From positions 620,001 to 684,000 of the forward strand of contig QXJR01000006.1 in assembly GCA_020975725.1 (NCBI GenBank): a stretch of DNA of 64,000 nt, written 5' to 3'. Every line of letters begins with the position of its first letter. Positions within the stretch are counted from its first letter, which is position 1. The position numbers and the translations under genes were made by a program. The stretch is from Picocystis sp. L7. Lineage: Eukaryota > Chlorophyta > Picocystophyceae > Picocystales > Picocystaceae. The notes beneath the pieces are model-generated. The model was not told where the DNA came from, made no database searches, and was given only the letters and a program-made list of their open reading frames with translations. This document shows positions 1 to 8,270 of this stretch, in pieces.

Positions 1-1780
1 CGTTCGGATGGACCAGATCCACGTTTCCAGGTGCGTCGTCCACGTGTTTTTCTCGGAGACTTCGCCTGCGGCGCTGATTCTCCCGGTAGGCACCCAACTC
101 GAGTTGGGTCCCTACCAGGAGAACCCAACTCATTCCCCTCGGGAAACAAAACCGGGCCCGATTTGTTTCCCACCGGGTTTCCGGGAAACAAACCCAAACC
201 GCCGGGAAACAAACCCGGGTGGGATTCCAGACGGAGATGTGCCAACACATGTCTCTTTTTCTACCAGTAATTCATAGCAAGCTCCTAGCTTGCTCTAGGT
301 GAAGTTCAGCCCAAGAAAAATAGTTTTTAAACACTGGGTAAGATCACAGGCAGGGTTGATGCTTTGTACAACATGATTGATCATAGTCCATGCCTCTTGA
401 GCGTGGATACTACCGCACCTTTCGCTCAAGGAACAGCCGAGGCTCGAAAGGAATTTGTACTTCTTCGTGGAGGCATGTTGTGTACAGGAGTTCGTGCGAT
501 ATGTGTGATTTGGCGTCTTCCATTGTATCATCGTCCAGTGAACACAGCAGGAAGGTTCATTTTGGCGCCAAGTCGCAGGGTCCTTCTTACGGTATAAAGT
601 GTTCGATGTTTTGCTTACGATGAAGAAAAAACCCTTTCTTTCGCGGGTATTTTTTACGGAGAAAGTGGAACCCCTCCGATCAAAGGACTATGACCAAATC
701 GACCAGTGTCAAATGGAAGAGACGTTTTTTTCGGGAAAACTGAGTTCTTCTATTGGTTCCTGCAAAAGTAAATAGACTGCAGCTCTATGTGCTCGGCAGT
801 CGAGCGAGGGGAACAACATCGTTAGTCATGGCCATACTCTTACAAGGAGATGAACAAAAGAATGGATGGCAGTTGGGCTCAGGACTACATAAGAGCAAGG
901 ATCAGCATGTACACGCCAGGCGACCTCTTGAACATTCCATCACTAAACATTGCAAGTGACTGAGGTACTACACTCGAGTAAGACGCAATCACTTACTAGT
1001 AGCCCACCTGTGCCGTAGCTCTAATTAAGGTCTCTTACTCGTGGTATAAGCGACATAGGCATGCGAGTATATGCTCTTGTTCTGTTTCTTGAGCAATGAC
1101 AGAACCTGTCCGCATCACCTGCAACATGGAAGGTTGATATTGTAATTTGTATGAATGGGAACTAGCTCCGTTCCTTTGCACTTTTCAACCTCCAGATAGA
1201 GGTTGCCGCCTTCACCTCTTACTGCTCATAAGTTTATTTATATGAAGTTCTTTAAAAATATTGGCCATGAAATGTGGCCTGCGATGGCTAACTATCCAGC
1301 TGTCATGACTTGTCACCAATTTCACGCTTACATTTAGATATTCTGTTGAGACAGGATCTTCCCAGATTACATTCAAGATTCTTAATCGATCCCTTGCTGC
1401 CAAGGTCCACTGACCATTACCTGAATGTGATTTGTTAGTAGACAACTACAAGCATGGGCGGTATAGTCCATTGGCTAGCATTAGATTTGAATTTTAACGG
1501 GCACACAGCCTTTCTGATCCCATAGTCAAAACAGAATCTTCCAGTATAGTTTTGTAGAGTGTCAACGTGCTGATTAAAATGTTCTCTTATGTTAAAGACT
1601 GTAAAATGAGCTAGAATGATCTATTAGGAACAAGTTGCGCTGGTCTCTAGGTTGAGTGAACCATTTTAAGAGGTTCTGGCATGTGGAGTATACTGCAACA
1701 TCACACATTTCCCGAGTTTGCATGGATCGAATCTCTATACGAAAAGTGCGAATCCAGTAGTTTATTCTTGGCAGCATCGA
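1..1780. other. No recognisable gene; left flank of the isomerase gene
   Basis: Short open frames occur on both strands but none resembles a known family or is longer than about 90 codons. The stretch next to the isomerase stop codon is probably its 3' flank and untranslated region. The only clear structure is the palindrome cluster at 85-230. Confidence 0.6.
85..230. repeat. Cluster of palindromes with repeated GGGAAACAAA motifs
   Basis: Positions 85-116 form a nearly perfect palindrome with 16-base arms (one mismatch) centred on CTCGAG. At 141-171 the motif GGGAAACAAA pairs with its inverse TTTGTTTCCC. At about 171-230 an arm reading CCCACCGGGTTT pairs with AAACCCGGGTGGG around two direct copies of CCGGGAAACAAACCC. 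The block could be the end of a foldback or MITE-type element or a recombination-prone site; nothing in it codes for protein. Confidence 0.6.
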
Positions 1781-2859
1781 TCAGAGTCCAAGCTTCAACA
1801 AATCATGTAGTGTCACAAGCCCAATGAGGCTACCATTGTCTGTAACTGGTAAAACTGAAACCTTAGGAAATTCCTTCATTGTCTGCAGTGCAAAGTATGC
1901 AGAAGCACAACCAGAAACCACTCTTGGAGTACATGTCATCAATGCAGCAATTGATTTGCTGAGTGCCTCTTCTCCATAGGCAGTCAAAGCCCTGCGAAGA
2001 TCGCCATCTGTGTAAATTCCTGAAAGGGATCCATCTTCACGGCAAACAAGTACGCACCCACAATGAGCTGCTGATATCTGCAACAAAACATCAAGCAATT
2101 TTTCGTCTTCGTTTGTGATTGGGCAGTCTTTCAGAGGCACCATCACATGTGAAACATCAATAGTGAGCCTCTTACCAATGCGACCTGCTGGGTGGTTCAT
2201 AGCATAATCCTCTCGTGAAAGTTGTTTGGCCTTCATTAGGGCAGTAACCAATGTATCGCCAAAGAGCAGTTGCACTGTAGAAGAGGTTACTGGAGCTAGA
2301 TCAAAGGGACAGAGCTCCCTCTCAAGCGGCAACCAGATGTGCTCATCGCTATGGAAATTCAGGAGACAATCCTTCTGTGATGTTACGACTACAATTTTAC
2401 ATCCTTTCTTTCTTGCAGCAGGACAGAGTTGAACGAGTTCCTCAGATGTACCACTCCGAGAAAACATGACGAGCATGTCCATACTATTGACAACGCCAAT
2501 GTCACCATGTAGCGCATCGGTGGGAGACAAAAAGAAAGACTTTATGCCAATTGAAACGAGCATGGTGCTTACCTTCTTCGAAATGAAGCCAGATTTTCCC
2601 ACTCCCGTACAATAAATTGTTCCACTACATTGAAGGCAACTATTCGCGAAGTTCAGTATTGTATCGTACTCCACATTAGCAAAGAAGAAATCTAGTAAAC
2701 TATTCGGAGGCTGTCAGTACGTGCGGAGACGGGACGACAAAGTATTTCAGGAGGTCTACTCGCTCGACTTACCGCTTCTGCTCTTGAAAATAATGTTCCA
2801 GTGTCTCTTTCGACAATGACATTGACCTCAGACGGTGCACTCCCTTTCACGCTTCGGAT
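1781..2859 (-). CDS. KDSD: Arabinose-5-phosphate isomerase (KdsD/KpsF/GutQ family), intron-containing host gene
   Basis: The enzyme interconverts ribulose-5-phosphate and arabinose-5-phosphate, the first step towards KDO, which in plants goes into rhamnogalacturonan II. The main exon (1781-2710) encodes a SIS domain with G-V-G-K-S-G, D-A-L-H-G-D-I-G, S-R-S-G-T-S-E-E and the family signature N-H-P-A-G-R-I-G, then two CBS domains, ending in V-T-L-H-D-L-L. Family-conserved histidines lie in the H-G-D-I-G and N-H-P-A-G motifs. The open frame has no ATG at its 5' end. Upstream a GT-AG intron (2711-2772; donor GCG|GTAAGT, acceptor TGACAG|CC) joins in phase to 2773-2859, whose V-I-V-E-R matches the helix preceding SIS in this family. 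The first exon and start codon are not resolved; the 5' end may lie beyond the transposon that begins at 2975. The family call is secure, the 5' boundary is not. Confidence 0.85.
2711..2772 (-). other. 62-bp GT-AG intron of the isomerase gene
   Basis: On the minus strand the donor reads GCG|GTAAGT and the acceptor CTGACAG|CC, with TACTGAC just upstream of the acceptor resembling a branch point. The frame is kept across the junction and there is a stop inside the intron, so removal is needed to extend the isomerase N-terminus. Confidence 0.75.
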
Positions 2860-2974
2860 CTACTGATTGACAGGTGAGTAATGGTACTCGCAGATTCACG
2901 ATTTCGAAGCATAAACATGGACAAAGCAACAAAGGAAATGCTCTTCACGGAGTTTCGTCGCCCCGGAATCTATT

Positions 2975-3102
2975 AGAGGACTTCAGATTTCACCCGTAGA
3001 GCGTAGATCGTAGGTCCACCCCGGTTGGGTTTCCTACGAAGGAAATCCCCCCGTTCGAGGACTTCAGATTTGTTCGTAGAACGTAGTTCGCAGGTCCACC
3101 CG
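2975..3102 (+). repeat. Left Harbinger terminus, with the terminal motif repeated after 81 bp
   Basis: The terminal sequence GAGGACTTCAGATTT followed by CGTAGA.CGTAG.TCG.AGGTCCACCC occurs at 2976 and again at 3057. This is either a tandem duplication of the terminus or a small nested relative. The inner copy is slightly diverged. Confidence 0.75.
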
Positions 3103-3323
3103 GGGATCCTCTACGTTACATGTAACTTTTACTACCTTTAATACCAAGAAAGGGCACCCGCATCGTTGCGAAGGACGGCAAAGGGTCCCGCTTCCCGCCA
3201 TGTCTAAAGCAGCCAAAGCAGTCCTCTTGAACGGCATTAGACCTCCCAAGTGCACAATTGCACGTGCCGTGGAGGACGTTCCCCACGGTGGGCGGCAATC
3301 ACGAGGCGCAAACGGCGAGTGCA

Positions 3324-4187
3324 ATGGCCACCGCGACGGAGGTGCTACCTCTCAAGGAGATCGATGCGAATGTAGCAAAGGCAGATGCCGAGGACGTTGT
3401 TGAAGTGCGGAAGCAACGCAACACATGGACGGAAAAGCGCAAATTTGCCCTCCTCAACCAATGTTGCGTGGAGGAATGCAATCCGTTTGACAAGTCATCG
3501 ATGAGTGCACGGATGATGGCATGGGAACGATTGGTCATGGCACTCAAGATGGATCCAGATGGACTTTTCATCGATTGCAAGTTGAATCTGGATATTGTGA
3601 GGCGACAACTTGGGATCTTGATCAAAGCGCAACGCAATCGAAACATGGAGGCTCGGGGTGCCACCGGTCGAGGTGGGACCCATGCAAGGACTGAGGTGGA
3701 GGAGCTCTCCCAACGTTTGGTAGAGATGCAGGACGAACGGGAGGAGGAGAGAGACATGGCAAGCGCGGGACGAGCAAAACACATGGCGATGCTGAACGAG
3801 CAAGGGAAGGAAAATACGGTCCGCCAAATGGAGACACACGCGCACAAGGCGAAGCGCAGGAGGTCCTCTGCAGGGAACAAGTCGACCGGAGGCTTTCAAG
3901 AGGTTGCGAAGGACTTCGTTGCAAAGCTCGATGAGTTCACCCAGGTAGCCCGTCATGCATCCTTGCAAGCGACAAGGACGAACGCGATGGCTCAGTGGAC
4001 ACGCGACTACAAGCTATGGAAGGCCTTTCCTAACGCTATCCCGGACCCAGGACCACGCGAAGCAAGCGTTGCGCGAGCCGTCCAGGAGCACTCGAAAGCA
4101 GAAGCAAACGTGAATGCTCACCTGGTCGGGAAGATGCCCACCGTCTCATCCGAGATGGAAGAACGCTTCACTGATGCTCACGATTGA
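3324..4187 (+). CDS. Myb/SANT-like DNA-binding partner protein of Harbinger copy 1
   Basis: The protein has about 287 residues from the ATG at 3324. That start is chosen because the homologous copy at 63720 begins at the equivalent place; the frame is open further upstream but has no ATG. The core reads N-T-W-T-E-K-x-x-x-x-L-L-x-x-C-C-x-E-E-C-N, then W-E-R-L-V-M-A-L-K and L-N-L-D-I-V-R-R-Q-L, the spacing of a trihelix/Myb-like DNA-binding fold. A charged, coiled-coil-like region (E-E-L-S-Q-R-L-V-E-M-Q-D-E-R-E-E-E-R-D) and a basic K-A-K-R-R-R patch follow. In known PIF/Harbinger elements such a protein helps import the transposase and binds the element ends. That role is inferred here from context. 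The frame is intact. Confidence 0.75.
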   Translation: MATATEVLPLKEIDANVAKADAEDVVEVRKQRNTWTEKRKFALLNQCCVEECNPFDKSSMSARMMAWERLVMALKMDPDGLFIDCKLNLDIVRRQLGILIKAQRNRNMEARGATGRGGTHARTEVEELSQRLVEMQDEREEERDMASAGRAKHMAMLNEQGKENTVRQMETHAHKAKRRRSSAGNKSTGGFQEVAKDFVAKLDEFTQVARHASLQATRTNAMAQWTRDYKLWKAFPNAIPDPGPREASVARAVQEHSKAEANVNAHLVGKMPTVSSEMEERFTDAHD

Positions 4188-4365
4188 CCGCAAAATTTGT
4201 AATGAACATGCATCACATTCTGCCTTTACATTCACCAAAACTTCGCTCGTAAAGAACCTACGTCATGGCAAAGGTGAGACTGTGTGCTATGTAGTGTGCA
4301 AAACACATCTATATTACATGTAGTACATATGTACACCAAGCAATTCTAATCTGAGGTTGAAAGGT

Positions 4366-4535
4366 TGTCGCTGCTGATGTCGTGCTGATGGTTTGCCGTT
4401 GTTGCTGCTGCTGATGTCCTGCTGATGGTTTGCCATTGTTGCTGCTGCTGATGTCCTGCTGATGGTTTGCCGTTGTTGCTGCTGCTGATGTCCTGCTGAT
4501 GGTTTGCCGTTGTTGCTGCTGCTGATGGTTTGTTA
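4366..4535. repeat. 37-bp tandem repeat, about 4.5 copies
   Basis: The unit is built on GTTGCTGCTGCTGATG, TCCTGCTGATGG and TTTGCC[AG]TT. It is repeated between the 3' ends of the two convergent Harbinger genes, with only a few substitutions between units. Confidence 0.85.
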
Positions 4536-4597
4536 CCAGCGCTAAATTAGCTGGTGTTTAGGCTCCATATACTTCCGTTGAAGCCTTCTTGCAACCT

Positions 4598-5740
4598 TCA
4601 CAAACCAATCAGGCCACTAGTCCTCGTGAACCTTGCTTCGTATTCTTGCATGGTGGGAGGACGAACATCGAAGTACCTATTGGCAACGCCACCGTACGCA
4701 CAGGTGTGAAAGTTAGTCAACAATGCAGCAACGCAGTCTTCTTTCCCCGTGGCGCGCGAACCGGTCATCTTTCTGGTCTTGTCCGTGATGAATGGCCACA
4801 AATTGCCCATCTTTCCAAAAACCCACTCCACGCTTTCTCGATACTTGGACATGGCCGTCGCAAGTTTTGCTTCTTCCGATGGGATCCTACTTCCTTTTGG
4901 CGCCCGCTTGAGAACACCACAAGCGGGATAGGCTGAATCCCCATAAAGGTACAATGGTCTCCCCACATTGTCTTTCATCACTTCCAATCGCGGAATCAAT
5001 CGCGAGTTAGCCAACATAACAGAATCGTTCGTGCGTCCAGTTTCCGGTCCGTGCCAATCGCCAATCAAGAAGTTTGGCAGTACCACGCATTGGTACTTCG
5101 TCTTATGCCCGCGCTTCCATCCATTGTACATGCTTTCCTGGGCCACAATGGGACGACATATGTCGAACATCGTCCCATGGATGAACCCACAGCAATGTGG
5201 CAATGGGCAGCCATGCTCGCGCAAGATTCTCGCAAAGTTTGGGAGTTCCTCCTCCCAAAGCTCCAACCGCATGCCCGTTGCGCTAAAAGCATACACATGA
5301 GTAAACGCCACGTTGTACATCTCTGAGATCCGTGACTGGGACCGATCGAAAATGGTGGCCAGGTGGACGCCAGTTTCCCTCCCCGCAAGCCGCCGCAAGA
5401 GGACGAGGAATGCTTCCTCGCCATTGAAGATCCGTCCACTTCCTGGAGCTTTGAAGGTCGGTGGGACCTCGAGCAGCTCCATGAGTTCTCGAAGTTCCTC
5501 CCTCCCAAACCGGAAGCACCCACGTAACTCGTCGTCGTCGAAGTCGTGCAGCGTCCGTGGACGATTCGACACCCCCACGTATGGGTTCCATCTCCGCTTC
5601 ATCTCCTCTAGTAGCAGATCACACTGCAACGAGAGGTGGCTGAAGCCGGAGGAGAACACGATCCCTAGTTCCGGGTTCGCCGGAAACGCCCCTCCCATGC
5701 TCCTTCCCAACCGCACCAGCTTGTCCTTCGCGTCCTCCAT
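4598..5740 (-). CDS. PIF/Harbinger DDE transposase (copy 1)
   Basis: A 380-residue uninterrupted frame from an ATG, of normal family length. The N-terminal half has a helix-turn-helix-like segment (R-S-Q-S-R-I-S-E-M-Y, about 133-142). The DDE/DDD superfamily nuclease core follows: C-C-G-F-I-H-G-T at 183-190, Y-L-Y-G-D-S-A-Y-P around D268, and V-E-W-V-F-G-K around E305. The first acidic position of the triad is histidine (H188), whereas the related decayed copy near 56840 reads C-C-G-F-V-D-G-K. The protein therefore looks full length but probably cannot catalyse, unless a neighbouring residue substitutes. It converges with the Myb-like gene across the tandem repeat. The family call is secure; the loss of activity is inference. 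Confidence 0.88.
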   Translation of the reverse strand: MEDAKDKLVRLGRSMGGAFPANPELGIVFSSGFSHLSLQCDLLLEEMKRRWNPYVGVSNRPRTLHDFDDDELRGCFRFGREELRELMELLEVPPTFKAPGSGRIFNGEEAFLVLLRRLAGRETGVHLATIFDRSQSRISEMYNVAFTHVYAFSATGMRLELWEEELPNFARILREHGCPLPHCCGFIHGTMFDICRPIVAQESMYNGWKRGHKTKYQCVVLPNFLIGDWHGPETGRTNDSVMLANSRLIPRLEVMKDNVGRPLYLYGDSAYPACGVLKRAPKGSRIPSEEAKLATAMSKYRESVEWVFGKMGNLWPFITDKTRKMTGSRATGKEDCVAALLTNFHTCAYGGVANRYFDVRPPTMQEYEARFTRTSGLIGL

Positions 5741-6001
5741 CTACATGATCTGTAGGACGCGACCGTGCCGTTGTGGCATGTCGCACCCTCCCCTGCTCCT
5801 TCCGCGCCGGTGGGCGAGGGTTTCTACCGCGGAGGAACCCTCCATGTGGGATCGGACCCCTAACTACGCTTGGTTCCTCTACGCATGTGTCACCCGAAAC
5901 CCTGAACTACCGACAATTTCCCCCCTAACTCTCCCCACTACCTACATCACCCGTGGAGGGTTTCGAGCACCATCGTCCTTATTAACTACGCTCGAGCCCA
6001 A

Positions 6002-6098
6002 AGAGCGTAGATCGTAGGATCGAAAAACACGTGTTTTTAACCTTTTTAAACGGGGAGAATCTACGATCTACGCTCCTGAGCAAAATCTGAAGTCCTCT
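6002..6098 (-). repeat. Right Harbinger terminus with internal hairpin
   Basis: The outer 37 bases are the inverse of the left terminus. Just inside, GAGCGTAGATCGTAGGAT (about 6003) pairs with ATCTACGATCTACGCTC (about 6058-6075) and forms a second hairpin around an A/T-rich centre that contains ACACGTGTTTTT. Confidence 0.75.
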
Positions 6099-6099
6099 A

Positions 6100-6413
6100 T
6101 TGAAAAGTTAAGTACAGGACCAGTCCTACGGAGTTTATTCTCTATGGGACTGGTCGTGCAGGTCGTCCCTTCCGACCAGGACAGCCGCACGTTCGGCGGC
6201 GGCTGTGGATAGGATACCCTATCCACAATGCCACGTAGGCATTGTGGCGGCTAGTAGGGCCCAAGGGGCCACGCCTTGAATGCATGCCACACACTCTTTC
6301 CAACCTCGCTCCTCCGTGCACCTCCGTGCTCCGAACTCCCAAGGACCTTCACGAACCCGGGTCCTCCAACGCTACCTGTTAACCTTGCGGTTAAACAGCA
6401 GATCCTTTCAACA
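6100..6413 (+). repeat. 5' LTR of copia F
   Basis: Matches 33705-34019 throughout, including GGACTGGTCGTGCAGGTCGT and the right end GATCCTTTCAACA. The leader after it begins GGTTAAGAGCC, a weak resemblance to an initiator-methionine tRNA primer site. Confidence 0.88.
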
Positions 6414-6454
6414 GGTTAAGAGCCTTGAAGCCTCACCAAGAGAGATCTGAAGCC

Positions 6455-6851
6455 ATGTCAAACTCAATGGTGGACAACTTCGGAGTCCCAGAATTGGACT
6501 CTCACAATTGGACCACATGGTCCGTCCGCATGCAATCAAGCTTGGTCATTTCGGAACTTTGGGATGTTACTCAAAGTGAACCGGTGTACTCCACTTATGA
6601 CACCACTCAATTCACCGACCAAGACAAATTGAAATTCGGTTCGGTTTCCAAAGCAAAAGCAAAAATTTTGCTTCGAGTGTCAAACAAGCTCCTCCCACAT
6701 GTGATCGATTGCGAAACATCACATCAAGTGTGGGCGAAGCTTCAGCATCTCTATAAACAAAAGTCTATTCAGTAAACCATCTATCTTCAAAAGCAATTTC
6801 ACAACCTTCGGAAACTTGATGTGGAGGACATCGAGTCCTACGTGAACCGGG
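6455..6851 (+). pseudogene. Copia F gag, N-terminal part
   Basis: The frame begins at an ATG about 40 bases after the LTR and encodes a copia gag start: L-D-S-H-N-W-T-T-W-S-V-R-M-Q-S-S-L, later Q-V-W-A-K-L-Q-H-L-Y. The segment ends where gypsy B is inserted and the reading resumes at 22358. It is a fossil of a capsid-like protein. Confidence 0.8.
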
Positions 6852-7466
6852 TGTAACGGCCAGTGAGGCCTCCCAGGGTCCCTACGAGACCCTGGTCTAC
6901 GGGACTAGACCCCCGGGACCCCATATGGATGAGGGGCAATGGTGTCCCCTCTCAAACAACGGCTGTACCGTTCCGGAACTGGAGTCAGTCCCCTTGGGGG
7001 TTCGTATTGAAGGAAGGTCGCCCCGGTTCAGAACGGGTTTTCTGTAAGGGACATCGGGGATTTAGACCGAAACAGACCGACTGAAGGGGACCGACCCCAT
7101 CTCTACCTTTGCTTCTGGAAGGTAGGGCTGGGGTGCTGGACGGTGTCGATGCGACTGCCAGCTCACGTTCGCCCCGGGGCGAACGCAACGGACGGTCAGA
7201 TGTGACTCTAGGGAGCACGTGGGCTGCCATGGCACCCCAGTTGCCCCAATTCCAACCGCCAGTGAGAGGCGGTGAGAAAGGTAGACCCTTGGTCCCTCTT
7301 TGCTTTGTGATACACTTCTTCTACTTGCCAAGCCAAGTGCGCAACACGCCTCCTCCTCCGACCCTGACCAACGCAACAGGAGAAACCACCTCGACGCTCC
7401 AGCACGTCCGTTCTCGCCTCCCACGCCGGCCGAGGCTCCTTCAACGCAAGGGAGAAGAGAGAGAGA
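6852..7466 (+). repeat. Left LTR of gypsy B, first part
   Basis: Almost identical to 21645-22259. It contains the palindrome GTTCGCCCCGGGGCGAAC at 7167-7184. The LTR is cut at 7466 by element A and resumes at 15231. Confidence 0.9.
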
Positions 7467-8194
7467 TGTTACAAAGCGTCCGTGGAGGACGTGGGACACA
7501 CGGTGGGCAGTTGGGACCCTCGGCTCTCCACGTGGAGGGAAGGAGCTCTTCCTTCCCGTTGGGTCCTCTCGCGGACAGCCAACGCTCTTGCCGCTCCCCT
7601 TCTTTCGGAGGGAGGGCTTGCTCACGACCTCTTCCACGCCTCCTCCGGCGTGCTGATGGTGCGCGTTCTCTGCTGGTGGAGCACCGTGGACGTCACCTCG
7701 TTGAGCAAGTTGATAAGTGTGTTACAAAGCAAAGAGGGACTACTATGTCTACCTCTCTTCCTCTCTCACCGCCTCTCACTGGCGGTTGGAAATCAGAGCA
7801 AGTGGGGCGGTGCGGCAGTCCACGTGCTCCCTAAAGTTACATCTGACCGTCCATTGGGCTCGCCCCGGGGCGAACGTGAGCTGGCAGTTGCATCTTCACC
7901 GTTCATGCCCCCCAGCCCTACCTTCTCGAAGGAGAGGCAGGGGCGGGGTCGAGTCATTCGGTCGGTCTGTCCCGGTCGAACTCCCCAGTATCCCTTTCAG
8001 GGACTCGTTCTGACCCGGGGCGACCCTCCTTCAATACGATACCCATCGAGCCAGCCGTAGTGGGGTAACGGGGGACACAGTTGTTCCTCGTCCATCCAGG
8101 GTCTCGATCCTATAGACCAGGGTCGCATAAGGCCCTCGGTAGTTAACTAGGAGGGCATGGCTTCACAAGAGGACCAGGCCTGCCTCGCGCAACA
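7467..8194 (-). repeat. 3' LTR of gypsy A
   Basis: Direct repeat of 14499-15226, with ends TGTTAC...GCAACA as read on the plus strand. It contains the palindrome core CGCCCCGGGGCG at 7861-7872. Confidence 0.92.
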
Positions 8195-8270
8195 CTCTCC
8201 TGGCTCCCGGCATTCAGCCTTCATAGCTGAAAGTCGTATACGTACCCCACTGGGTCGTACAACATAACTC

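Larger units (their letters stand above)
2975..6098. mobile_element. PIF/Harbinger DNA transposon (copy 1), two convergent genes
   Basis: The ends form inverted repeats: AGAGGACTTCAGATTT at 2975 and its inverse at 6083-6098, followed inward on both sides by GAGCGTAGATCGTAG. ATT on both sides (2972-2974 and 6099-6101) fits the 3-bp target duplication of the superfamily. The element encodes a Myb/SANT-like protein on + and a DDE transposase on -, the usual two-protein set of PIF/Harbinger elements, with a 37-bp tandem repeat between the two 3' ends. It lies about 115 bp upstream of the known 5' part of the isomerase gene and directly abuts the left LTR of copia element F. Confidence 0.88.

Noticed and set aside
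1781-2859. Bacterial contamination or recent bacterial transfer of the isomerase
   Set aside because: A GT-AG intron with a branch-point-like sequence and in-phase exons argues for a eukaryotic gene, and the sequence (for example L-E-R-E-L-C-P-F-x-L-A-P-V-T-S) is close to the plant form.
4366-4535. CRISPR-like array
   Set aside because: The repeats are directly adjacent without unique spacers and lie in a eukaryotic transposon; it is a simple tandem repeat.
7062-8060. Open frames of 190-240 codons on both strands over 7062-8060 (and the same at 14373-15092, 21855-22349)
   Set aside because: They lie in LTRs, recur in each LTR copy and resemble no protein. GC-rich LTR sequence explains them.
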